A DNA stretch of 13,632 nt from the NCBI GenBank assembly GCA_027943245.1, contig JANDJZ010001036.1:1-13632 (forward strand). The letters are read 5' to 3'. The stretch is from Acanthamoeba sp. SK_2022b (Eukaryota; Discosea; Longamoebia; Acanthamoebidae). The stretch's first letter is position 1. The number at the start of each line of letters is the position of its first letter. The notes below the pieces were generated by a model. That model was not told the DNA's origin and made no database searches. It saw only the letters and a program-made list of their open reading frames with translations. Shown in pieces: positions 1 to 7,479 of this stretch. The position numbers and the translations under genes were made by a program.

Positions 1-908
1 GGAGCGCTGCTGCTCATCTCGGCGCTCGACGACGACCTGTTCTTCTCCGTCTCTCTCCTGCTGCTCTTTGCGGCATGCCCTGGACTCTCCGCCCTCGCTC
101 GTCACGAGGAGGTGCCCATTCATCCCTCACGCCCCTCTTCGCTCTCTTCTCTCTCTCTCTCTCTCTCTTCTCTCTGCTCTCTTTTCTCTCTCTGCTCTCT
201 TTTCTCTCTCTGCTCTCTTCGCTCTCTCCGGGTTCTTCGTCGTCATCGGGGAGTCAGGCTCTGATGGATGAGGGGTGGCGGCGGCGGATGGTTGCTTACG
301 CTCCCTCCCTCTCTCTCTCTCTCTCTCCCGCTGGCGGCGGCGTAGGTGTCGGCGCTCGTGCTCAACTCGTCTGTGGGCGCGGTGTTCGGCCTGGCGGCTG
401 GGATGATGGGCGTGAGCGGCGGACCCGCAGGGGTAGCCGTTGTTGGGTCGGTGTTTGGAATCGCCCACCTGGCGGCTCGCCGTTGGCTTGCGCCTCTGCT
501 TGTACCTCCCGTCGCCGCCCTCCTTCCCGCCAGCACGCGTGAAGGAGATGCCCGCTCACCAGAAATCCCTCGGCGCGTGCAACGACACAGGGGCGTGGAA
601 CGGGAGCGATGGGGGTGATGAGCTACGTGGGCGTTGAACTGCTGGTCGGGTTGGCCGCGGTGCACGCCGGTGCGCGGTGGTGCTTGCCGGTCACGGCCGT
701 GGATGGCGGTGGGTCGCACGGTTTCGCCGTGGGCGCGGTGCTGTGCGTGGGGGCCTCGCTTGTGTGCGCTCTCGGATGCGACCTCCCGGAGCAGCGCCGG
801 CGAGCCCGAGGAAGTGGAGTGGCCACGGTGTTTTGTGCTCTGGCCACGCTGGCTGCTCTCCTTGTGGCGGCCAAGGCGTTGGCGGCTGGGCTTCTCGCCT
901 GTCCGTAG
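1..908 (+). CDS. 3' part of a spliced gene for a small multi-pass membrane protein, function unknown
   Basis: The gene runs in from the left edge. I propose exons 1-111, 346-538 and 607-908, ending at TAG 906-908. Exon 1 reads frame 1 (LLLISALDDDLFFSVSLLLL) and stops at a GAG|GTGCCC donor. Intron 1 is CT-rich and ends in GGCGTAG at 345; the phase-0 junction gives RHEE|VSALVLNSSVG. Exon 2 holds a Gly/Ala-rich hydrophobic stretch (GAVFGLAAGMMGVSGG). The exon 2/3 junction is the weak point: donor CGC|GTGAAG at 539 and acceptor GGGAG at 606 keep the frame, but the better-looking CAG at 590 does not. Exon 3 carries about three hydrophobic segments (YVGVELLVGLAAVHAG, FAVGAVLCVGASLVCALGC, VFCALATLAALLVAAKALAA). 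I recognise no family. GC content is far above the DNA to the right. The hydrophobic frames and phase agreement support a gene; exon limits are inferred. Confidence 0.45.
131..230 (+). repeat. CT-rich intronic simple repeat with three 18-bp units
   Basis: This is almost pure C/T on the + strand. Three consecutive 18-bp units start at 173, 191 and 209, of the form TCTGCTCTCTTTTCTCTC; the third has CG in place of TT. A second CT run (about 301-328) lies just before the proposed acceptor at 345 and would serve as its polypyrimidine tract. The stretch lies within proposed intron 1, so the open frames through it (Ser/Leu-rich on +, Arg/Glu-rich on -) are not taken as protein. Confidence 0.8.
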
Positions 909-1050
909 AAGGCTTGGTGGGGGGGGAGGTCTACACGTGTACAGACAACCATATGTCGCCCTGAGGCACATGTGGTGGGTCCAGTTTTTTGGTACCAAAG
1001 GGTGGGAGACACCCCTGGCTACAGGCCAAGCTGTCACACTTTCTGTGCAA

Positions 1051-1075
1051 AATGAGCCGTACGGCCCAGCTAAAA
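1051..1075 (+). repeat. Left target duplication (AAT) and left terminal inverted repeat
   Basis: AAT at 1051-1053 is followed by the repeat GAGCCGTACGGCCCAGCTAA and onward to 1075. It contains the perfect palindrome GCCGTACGGC. The transposase stop codon lies about 78 bp inside. Confidence 0.75.
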
Positions 1076-2108
1076 TGGTGGAAACGCCCAAATTTTGGGT
1101 GGGGAAGACGATCACCATACACCACAACAAGTGGAGTAAAAAGGGATAGGTTTTACGCACGGCGACTGTTCTCCACCCCTACAGCCATCCACACTAGACA
1201 TGTTTGTTGCTCTTCCCCCTCACCAAAGGGTCCCTTGAGGGCATCAAAAGTTGATTCTAGCCACCCAATCCCTCCCTCAACTCTAGCATGGGCAGAGTGA
1301 AGTGCAGTGTTGTAGGCCTGCTCCTGGGTGAGAGTCGTCAATCCTTCACCAGTCACTGTAGACCCTGTGTGCCGCTTGATGTTGGTGACGAATTTGACCC
1401 CATGGAGTGTCTTTTTCCCCCACTCGAAGTGGTTGTCTGCTAGGACTGTTGCCCCAGCAAGATTAGACTCTAGCCAGTCTCTCTGGACCTTGAGGAAGTT
1501 GCCATCAAAGAGTTTGGGAGAGTAGCCACCCCAGATGGCTCAAATGGATCCTGCTGCATCCTGCAGGGTCATGAATCTCTGGCCTGGACCATTAAGCTTG
1601 TATGACCACTCAGGTGCCTTGCAAGAGGTGCAGCCTTGTCCTTCTAAGGGGACATCAAAGCTGTCCATCCAGAGGCAGCCTCCTTCAACAGAGCCCTTGA
1701 GGTTGAGTGGTTTGGCCACAGCTTTCCACTCACTCAGCATGCCCAGCTGGAGTGTTGACTTGCCCCAAAGAGTCTTAGGACTATTCCTCAGCCATCTCTT
1801 CACTTGTGCATACAGCCAATCATAGCCCACCCTGTAACAATCCTTGTACAGGGCAAGCAGAACATAGTGGCAGATGAAGTCATGGCCACAGATCTGGCCC
1901 CAGAGTGGGGGGTGTGAGGCCTCAACATAGGCAACAATGGTCTTCAGGATAGGTGCCTTCACCTCTGTGGTGATGTTGGCCTTCAAAAGCTGCATTACTT
2001 GTTGTGCAGGTTGCTCTCCAAGACTTTTATGTGTATTTAGTGCATGCAAAATTTCACCAAGGACTGGACTGGAATTAGGCCAATCCTTTTTATTGGGCTG
2101 TACGGCTC
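1054..2108 (-). mobile_element. Compact PIF/Harbinger-like DNA transposon, about 1.05 kb, complete ends
   Basis: The element is bounded by terminal inverted repeats: GAGCCGTACGGCCCA at 1054-1068, and on the other strand GAGCCGTACAGCCCA reading inward from 2108. They match at 14 of 15 positions, and similarity continues (GCTAAAA against ATAAAA) to about 22 bp. Both ends are flanked by AAT (1051-1053 and 2109-2111), a 3-bp target duplication as expected for PIF/Harbinger and related DDE elements. Nearly the whole interior is one minus-strand DDE transposase frame with a single TGA. The element lies in non-coding DNA right of the membrane-protein gene. Ends and duplication are seen directly; the superfamily is inferred from the transposase motifs and 3-bp duplication, although the classical PIF/Harbinger target is TWA rather than AAT. 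Confidence 0.75.
1153..1995 (-). pseudogene. DDE transposase of the PIF/Harbinger (DDE_Tnp_4) type, one in-frame TGA
   Basis: The product would cut and rejoin the element's ends. From ATG 1995-1993 to TAA 1155-1153 there are 280 codons in one frame, broken only by TGA at 1542-1540 (codon 152). The context GSI*AIWGG suggests CGA (Arg) became TGA. A catalytic triad can be proposed: Asp111 in LWMDSFDVPLEGQ, Asp187 in TVLADNHFEWGKK, Glu240 in ARVEGGIGWLESTF; spacings of 76 and 53 residues fit DDE_4 domains. Residues about 58-82 (DWLYAQVKRWLRNSPKT) may be the helix-turn-helix preceding the catalytic domain. The frame is open upstream of the ATG to a TGA inside the right inverted repeat, so the N-terminus may be longer or spliced. 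Apart from one TGA the copy is intact, which suggests recent inactivation. Family assignment is from motifs only. Confidence 0.7.
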
Positions 2109-2111
2109 AAT
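2087..2111 (-). repeat. Right terminal inverted repeat and right target duplication (AAT)
   Basis: Read on the minus strand from 2108 inward it begins GAGCCGTACAGCCCA, then ATAAAAAGG. One base differs from the left end in the first 15. AAT at 2109-2111 repeats the left flank. Confidence 0.75.
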
Positions 2112-2444
2112 GGCCACAGTGGAAGGTGGGTTGAGCAAGGAGCAGGGATGAGGATTTTGCAGTGACCAATAAGTACAACTGAAAGGTTTTGGATAGTCTC
2201 AATAACAGAGTGTCCAGAAAAAAGTTACAATTACTCTTTTGGCAATGTACACTTTGTTTTAAAACACAAATGGAATAAAACACACTGAGATCTGTACAAG
2301 GCCTCAAAAAAAAAAGCTTCAAATTCTGTACACTGAGGTAAAACAGTGTTGAAGATTTGATGTTTTGTTCTTGACAAAAGGTATTGGTCAATATTGTGTT
2401 TAAATTGTTGGAACTTGATCCTTCTAAACCTTAAAAAATTTCAG
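2112..2444. other. AT-rich non-coding stretch, nothing recognised
   Basis: This 333-bp stretch lies between the transposon and the copia remnant. It has AATAAA near 2274 and a run of about ten A near 2306-2315. The minus-strand open frame here lacks protein character and ends in the transposon's terminal repeat. The copia-like reading starts after TTTCAG at 2444; whether that is a splice acceptor or chance is unclear. Confidence 0.5.
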
Positions 2445-3110
2445 GCACCCACATTCTACTCCCAAGAGTTCCAGGCCTGCATCACAAGAGGAAAAGCCAT
2501 ACAGGAACAAGGATAGCACTATGGTCCTGTCAACCTACAAAAGCCATCACCACATGCTGAAGACTGGAACTATGCACAACAAGTACAATGTGATACTGGA
2601 ACATTTGAACTGGTCACCCACCAGCCAGGAGAAATATCATAGACACCAAGTGGTTGTTCAAGATCAAGCATCTTGATTGACCATTTCAAGGCCCAATGGA
2701 TAGCAAGAGGGTTCACACAAGTCTACAGTGTGGACTTCAACAGGACATTTGCGCCAGTACATCTCAAACACTTATGGTTACTCATCACAATAGCCATACA
2801 GGTTGGTTATGCTGTCCACCAGATGGATGTAACCACAGTGTTTCTCAATGCCACTCTCCCCAAAGAAAACTATGTACGCCAACTCAAGGGCTTTATGGAT
2901 AAGGGGCGACCAAACTATGGCTGCCTACTACACAAGAGCCTCTACAGGCGCAAGCAAGCACCCCTCAAGTGGAACCAAACACTTGACATGCAACATCACA
3001 CACAAGGTTTCACACCAATGTGCATCAACCAGTATACATCGAGTTTGAGGGCAATCCCTGTCTTTTCTTACTTCATACCTTACTTGCTACCACACAAGAA
3101 TATATCACAA
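2445..3110 (+). pseudogene. Ty1/copia retrotransposon reverse-transcriptase fragment, frameshifted and truncated
   Basis: This is a decayed part of a copia Pol polyprotein, N-terminal half of the reverse transcriptase. In order: a connector (DWNYAQQ, then FELVTHQPGE), the KWLFKIK motif at 2648, HFKAQWIARGFTQVYSVDF from about 2679, VHQMDVTTVFLNATLP, then YGCLLHKSLYRRKQAPLKW, and VYIEFEGNPCLF near 3030-3065. These match the conserved KW-FK-K, FKARLVARGF, QMDV-TAFLNG and KSLYGLKQAPR-W landmarks. The frame changes at about 2634, 2671 and 3015, and TAG codons fall at 2514 and 2640, so it cannot be expressed intact. The catalytic YVDD is not seen; the sequence passes into the CA-rich array where it would be expected. 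No LTR, integrase core or RNase H is present. It is certainly defective. Confidence 0.85.
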
Positions 3111-3532
3111 CACACAACATAAACACATCACAACAGCAACACTACCACCACACCACCACATCACCAACACCACAACACCAACACCACAAAACCAACACCA
3201 CAACACCAACACCACTCCACCACACCATCACAACACCGCTACCACCACCACCACAACACACATCACCACACCACCACACCACACCACAACACCACCACAA
3301 CATCACAACTACATCTCAACATCACCACAACACCAGCCATCTGAACATCACCACAACACCACAGCAACGTCATCACAACATCACAGCATCATCACAACAT
3401 CACCACAACACCATCATTACCAAAGCACTACAACACCACCACGATTTCACAACCTAACGGCCACATTACCACAACACCACCACAACAACAGCACTACTAC
3501 ACCACAAAACACCTACATCACCACAGCACTAC
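3103..3532 (+). repeat. CA-rich simple-sequence array (ACCACAACA type)
   Basis: Irregular tandem CAACACCAC/ACATCACCACA words, almost without G on the + strand. It starts inside the 3' end of the copia fragment and ends in hairpin CCACAG-cactac-CTGTGG (3521-3538). The His/Thr/Pro/Asn-rich frames it encodes are composition artefacts. Confidence 0.9.
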
Positions 3533-3538
3533 CTGTGG
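3521..3538. repeat. Hairpin at a strand switch of the array
   Basis: CCACAG (3521-3526) and CTGTGG (3533-3538) are perfect 6-bp inverted arms around a 6-base loop, exactly where the + strand changes from CA-rich to TG-rich. Confidence 0.7.
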
Positions 3539-3744
3539 TTAAGTGTGGTGGTGTGTGGTGTTGTTATGGTGATGTGGTGGTGGTGTGGTGATTGTTGTGG
3601 TTATGTGGTGTGGTGTTGCAGTGGTGTTGTTGTAGTGGTGGTGATAATGTGGTGATCTAGTGGTAATGTTGTGATGATGTGATAGTGATGTGGTGATGTT
3701 GGTGTTCTTGTGGTGTTGAGGTGGTGTGATATTGTGGTGGTGTT
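3533..3744 (-). repeat. Array segment in inverted orientation (GTGGTG type)
   Basis: About 210 bp of TG-rich repeat (GTGGTGTTG, GTGATGTGG words). It is the reverse complement in character of the arrays on both sides, so 3103-4569 is inverted-repeat DNA with fold-back potential. Confidence 0.85.
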
Positions 3745-3772
3745 TAGATACCATCAACAGCAACACCACCAC
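3734..3772. repeat. Hairpin at the second strand switch
   Basis: GTGGTGGTGTT (3734-3744) is perfectly complementary to AACACCACCAC (3762-3772), an 11-bp stem with a 17-base loop that lies between the TG-rich and CA-rich segments. Confidence 0.75.
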
Positions 3773-4569
3773 CACACCACCACAACACAACACCACAACA
3801 TCACCACACCACCACAACACCACCACAACACAACACCACAACATCACCACACCACAACATCACCACACCCACACCACCACATCACCACAACACCACACCA
3901 CCACCACCACCACCACCACACCACACCACCACAAAACCACAACACCACAACACCACAACCATCAGCATCACCACAACATCACCACTATCAAAGCACCACC
4001 ATCACAACACCCACACCACTACATCTACAAAATATCATAACAAGATCACCACAAAACAACCAACAATCATTACCACATCAATACCACCACAACACCACAC
4101 CACCACCACGCCATCACAACCACTACACTGCAACACCACAACTCCACCATAGCATCACTGCAACACCACCACCACATATCACCACAACACCATAACAACA
4201 TTACTGCAACATCACCATAAACACCACTACACCACAACAATACAACGCAAACCCTACAATAACACCACACTGCGCACCTGAACATCACCACAATACTGCA
4301 CCATCACCACTACATTACCACAACCAACTCCACCACAACTTCACCCCAACATCACCACAATACCAAACAGCCACCACACCCATACCACCACAACCAACAC
4401 AACATCACCACAACATCACTACAACCACATCACCACATCACCACTGCAACAACCACAGCAACGCACTATACAGCACACAACAACAAACCACATCACCACA
4501 ACAGCACCACAAAAGCACAACAGCATAACTCCACACCACAACTACAACACCACCACTACAACCACACCA
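3762..4569 (+). repeat. CA-rich simple-sequence array
   Basis: About 800 bp of ACCACAACA/CATCACCACA repeats, purest around 3760-3960 with (CAC)n near 3898-3920, more degenerate to the right. It abuts the 3' end of the minus-strand DUF7869-like frame at 4570, whose TGA is formed by array sequence. Confidence 0.9.
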
Positions 4570-4978
4570 TCACCACTCAGAAAGAAAGGCAAGGATGTAA
4601 GTGTTGTTGTTATCAGCATAGCAGTTGTCAGCCTGGAGGTAGAGAGTGTGTGGGCGTGGGCGATCAGATGGGATGGCAGAAAGGTGAGAACACAAGTGGT
4701 TGAAGAGGGTGGTGATGAGTTTGGAGTCCTTGGGCCAGGAATGCTGAGCGTGTTGATAGAGGTGCTTGCCAGAGGCATGATCAATAAACACGTGGTGTAT
4801 CTGTGGTTAAAGTGCATCCAGCTCTTGGGGAGGGGATAGTGAGTGGGCAGAGGCAGGGGGTTGGAGTAGTCAAAGATGACACTCACAAACTGGCTGGGAC
4901 AAGAGCATGCAATGTTGGCCAGAGACGTTCAGAACAAGCATGTTGGCACCAGTGACCTGGGGATCATCCAGAGCTAGC

Positions 4979-4994
4979 TTGGCATCTTGGCATC
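4979..4994 (-). repeat. 8-bp tandem duplication causing a frameshift
   Basis: TTGGCATC occurs twice back to back (4979-4986, 4987-4994). On the coding strand this is GATGCCAA twice. Reading with one copy gives HKDAKLALDDPQV in one frame; with two, the frame meets TAG immediately. A slippage duplication is the simplest explanation. Confidence 0.7.
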
Positions 4995-5074
4995 TTTATG
5001 TAGAGCTGGGCTTGTAGCAGTTGGGTGGTCTTGCAGACTGCGAAAGTGTGGCACTGCCACTGGAACCAGAAGCT

Positions 5075-5389
5075 CTGTATTTGAAGGGAATGAGTAGGTT
5101 AGAATGTGTAATTCTAGGCCAAAAATGGCTAAATCAAATCTGATGCGTGTCACAGAAATATGAAAAATGAGTATTATCAAATCTGATGCATGTTGGATGA
5201 GTGCACACCTACACAGAACACTGACAAAATGGTGTGAACAATGTGCGTTCTTGCTATAAAAACTGAAGGAAATGTGTGAATTTTTCAATCGGATGCACGT
5301 CAGATAATCAAAAAAGTGTACAAAAAACACATAAATCCAAATCCAATGCACATTTTAACAGAAAACAAAAAAAGATGAGAAAATTATAC
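5075..5389 (-). other. Predicted intron of the DUF7869-like pseudogene, carrying palindromic repeats
   Basis: On the minus strand the donor is GTATAAT (5389 leftward) and the acceptor ATACAG at 5075. The flanking frames join in phase (CTT G|AG CTT). The intron is AT-rich, and the clearest copies of the dispersed palindrome in this part of the window lie inside it. Confidence 0.5.
5136..5356. repeat. Cluster of four palindromic motif copies
   Basis: Copies lie at 5136-5155 (AAATCTGATGCGTGTCACAG), 5179-5198 (AAATCTGATGCATGTTGGAT), 5287-5308 (begins AATCGGATGCACGTCAGATA) and 5339-5356 (AAATCCAATGCACATTTT). The left arm AAATCYRATGC is well kept and the right arm GCRYGTYRGATTT decays to different degrees. 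A weaker trace is at 5239-5250. Confidence 0.65.
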
Positions 5390-5869
5390 CAAGTTGTTCC
5401 AGGGAGTAGTGGAGCAAGAATGCAGCCCTGTCCTTGACAGGCAAGGGTTGATCAGGGAGAACCAACTCAGTTGTACCAGGCTCTTCCACCTCCTCTTCTC
5501 CACGCAGGCTCTCCTCCAGCTCCATTGTGACTTCTACTCTTGCTCAGACTCCTCCTTGGATGCCTTTGCTTTCTCCTCATGCTCCACCTCTTCCTCCTCC
5601 TCCTTGGGGATCTTCCTGGGCTTGCGCAGCCTTCTTGCAAGCTGCTCCTCCTCCTCTTCCTTCTGCCTGACCTTTAATGATTCACACGTCCTCTTGGCCT
5701 GGCAGCCTTTTCCTTGAACCAGGTGGTTCTTCAGCGCACCTACCAAAGCACACTTGGTCTTGGCGGTCCTGCTGAGGTTGAACTTGGTGCAGAGAGTGTT
5801 GAGGTTCTTGACCATAATGTTTTCACACTTGATACTACTCCAGTGCTGCTTGCACCACATCACCATCAA

Positions 5870-6500
5870 GGTTTTGCCAGCACACGTCCTTCACCACACA
5901 CACACGCTTGCTTGCAACTATAGTGTCCACATGTGTGGCACAGCAGAGAGAAATGCCAAGAAGACCTCCATATGCAATGGTATGGCAAGCATAAACCCCA
6001 AAAAGGCCATCAGCACCACATGCGCATACAGGACCAGATGGCAAGAGGAGCTGCATGAACACTATCTCCACAATGCTCATGCACCTCTGTCACCACAAAA
6101 ATGTCCACCATTTGGGCATGTATGCATGCCAATGCTCATGCACCTGGCGCAGTATGATTTGACATGTTGCATCTGATAACCTTGCAATCACTTGATGATC
6201 TTCTTGGGTGCCAGTTTCAGGAGTTGACTACCACATACTTGGAGTAGGCGCTGAAGTTGGGTTTGCCCTTCTTTGTTGCCCACATTGGACTGGTGTGGGC
6301 CAGGTTGGAATCAAAGGCGCTCACAGTGATGGGGTGGTTGATCTTGTTGATGGCCCAGCTAGAAGGTTGATGATGAGGTGGTTGAGCTTGGTGTACTACA
6401 CCAACCTGAGGCTGTAGAACTTTCAAAAGGCTCCCACATGTATTCTCCCAGCATGCTCGAGACAATAACACAATGATTGCAGTCAACTGCCAGTGCAGAG
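5870..6500 (-). pseudogene. Minus-strand coding remnants upstream of the DUF7869-like gene
   Basis: Several minus-strand pieces read like protein but change frame. They include CNHCVIVSSMLGEYMWEPF near 6480-6420, INHPITVSAFDSNLAHTSP with ATKKGKPNFSAYSKYVVV at about 6342-6226 (ending at TGA 6219-6217), then EDHQVIARLSDATCQ with HEHWHAYMPKWWTFLW ending at TGA 6092-6090, and a Cys-containing frame to 5835 (CACGADGLFGVYACHTIAYG). They share the strand of the 5869-4570 pseudogene and may be its 5' exons, or a second decayed gene. I recognise no family. The frame changes may be short introns or indels; I could not build a junction set that fits throughout. Confidence 0.3.
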
Positions 6501-6504
6501 ATTA

Positions 6505-6881
6505 CAGGAAGGAATGCCCCAAACAACCATAAGGTGAAGGGGGATTATCTGACATGAGTACTCCCAGAGATGGACATGGCCTAAATCCAACATGCATCAG
6601 ATTTGGTTGTGCTATTTGTGGCATGTGTGCATGCCAAAAGCAGTGCATAGACAACAATGGGAATCAAAGTTAAAAGGACGCACAAACAGTAAAACCATCA
6701 GAAAAAAAAGTTGAACCACAATCTGCTGCACTTCAGATTAGCAAATTGAAGGAAAAGGTTAGTGAAATGCTGGAAAATGATCAAATTGAAAATTTGTTGA
6801 ACTGGACAATCTGATGCGCATTGGATTGTCAATGGACAAGATTCATTGATTGTACTTTATTGTTAAAGACCCTGTGGATAG
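6505..6881. other. Spacer between divergent coding remnants
   Basis: AT-rich, with no convincing frame. It separates minus-strand remnants on the left from plus-strand coding on the right, so a bidirectional promoter would lie here if either side is expressed; I see no defined promoter element. It holds three palindromic motif copies (6583-6604, 6720-6740, 6806-6829). Confidence 0.4.
6583..6829. repeat. Three further palindromic motif copies
   Basis: 6583-6604 begins AAATCCAACATGCATCAGAT; its reverse complement matches the 5179 copy at all 20 compared bases. 6806-6829 begins ACAATCTGATGCGCATTGGA and is a near-perfect 24-bp palindrome. 6720-6740 (AATCTGCTGCACTTCAGATT) is a degenerate copy. 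Confidence 0.7.
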
Positions 6882-7046
6882 ATGTCCCCTGCATTGTTTG
6901 GTCATGAGAGACAAAGAGTTAAGGTGGTAGTCCACAACAAAGAGGTCCTATCAAAAGTTTGTGCAGACAGGGCCCATGCCATCAATGAAGCAGCTCTCCC
7001 CTGCACATGCATGACAGTGCAACATAAAGAGGTGAAGGAGATGTAG
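6882..7046 (+). CDS. Short unrecognised coding segment, possible exon
   Basis: From ATG 6882 the frame reads MSPALFGHERQRVKVVVHN, then KEVLSKVCADRAHAINEAA and LPCTCMTVQHKE, with ordinary soluble-protein composition. Unspliced it ends at TAG 7044-7046 (54 residues). A good donor, AAAGAG|GTGAAG, lies at 7031/7032, so it may be an exon ending in phase 0 and joining a later exon. It lies on the same strand about 430 bp before the 7480-8384 gene and could belong to it. The ATG may also be internal, with an acceptor at GGATAG just before it. No family recognised; I infer coding only from the residue pattern. Confidence 0.35.
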   Translation: MSPALFGHERQRVKVVVHNKEVLSKVCADRAHAINEAALPCTCMTVQHKEVKEM

Positions 7047-7479
7047 AGCCATTGAGTTCTGTGTGCAAGCAGCAGCATTTGAGTAGACAGCTGTCATGTT
7101 TCTTCAAGGTGCCACTGGCAGTCAATGTTGTATGTTTGTGGTTCACCAGTAACCAGCCACCATGATGGTGCTGCTGCAGAATTCATGAAATCATCTGCTC
7201 ATCACTGAGTAAGGGATGGGGGCTGGATGACTGACCTTGTTGACTGCTTCTAACTCCAACATCTTTACCTCCAAACGTCTAAAAAACAGCTTGCACTTCA
7301 TGGCACCATCTCCTACCAACTCAATGCCCTTAATGCCCTTGCAGTCCTAAGTGATACTTGTTGTTACTGTTGGAGAAGTGGCCACAGTATGCAGTGTAAC
7401 ATGGGTTATGCTGGATATAAAAGTTGACATTTTTTGATAAGCAATAAAAATCACTGAAAATCTTTGGATCTGCCCTTAG
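7047..7479 (+). other. Mostly non-coding; one weak coding trace and AATAAA
   Basis: A plus-strand reading KKQLALHGTISYQLNALNAL (about 7277-7336) follows a CT-rich stretch and AAACAG and could be an exon of the surrounding gene, but I cannot tie its ends to the neighbours. AATAAA lies at 7443-7448. The rest shows no feature I can support. Confidence 0.3.

Larger units (their letters stand above)
4570..5869 (-). pseudogene. SAP-like, acidic and DUF7869-like protein, spliced but frameshifted and cut off by the array
   Basis: Read right to left. 5869-5534 has a possible SAP (DNA-binding helix-extension-helix) segment, NLNTLCTKFNLSR then KCALVGALKNHL, followed by a Lys/Glu-rich stretch with EEEEEQLARRLRK and KEEEEEVEHEEK. 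After a one-base shift at about 5540 the frame runs on as ELEESLRGEEEVEEPGTTEL and PDQPLPVKDRAAFLLHYSLE to a donor (G|GTATAAT, 5389). A 315-bp intron ends in ATACAG at 5075, and the phases join to GAG CTT. Next come HFRSLQDHPTATSPALHKDAK, an 8-bp duplication that breaks the frame, LALDDPQVTGANMLVLNV, then VSVIFDYSNPLPLPTHYPLP, a shift near 4795, and LYLQADNCYADNNNTYI. The last motif resembles DUF7869 proteins of transposon-like eukaryotic genes, whose usual downstream HTHEDID part is missing because the array begins. Domain names are from memory of motifs. Confidence 0.55.

Noticed and set aside
243..1160. 305-residue minus-strand open frame over the first kilobase, and a 171-residue plus-strand frame at 634-1149
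   Set aside because: GC-rich DNA leaves shadow frames open. They run through the CT repeat and past the stop of the real hydrophobic frame, with Arg/Pro/His-rich shadow composition.
1540..1542. TGA recoded as an amino acid (selenocysteine or altered code)
   Set aside because: One isolated TGA with no structured element seen; other genes in the window appear to use TGA as stop. A CGA to TGA mutation is simpler.
2304..2316. Poly-A run as a retroposon tail
   Set aside because: Only about ten A, with no SINE/LINE-like body or target duplication that I can see.
2107..2391. 94-residue minus-strand frame continuous with the transposase frame
   Set aside because: It lies outside the inverted repeat and target duplication, its sequence is AT-rich low-information, and the stop separating the two lies on the element border.
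3020..4291. Long His/Thr/Asn/Pro-rich and Val/Cys/Trp-rich open frames in the first array
   Set aside because: Simple repeats of CAC/ACA or GTG/TGG lack stops in several frames on both strands. The peptides are pure composition with no start context or domain.
5870..6080. Cys-rich minus-strand frame as a zinc-binding domain
   Set aside because: The cysteine spacing fits no domain I know, and adjacent frames are equally open.
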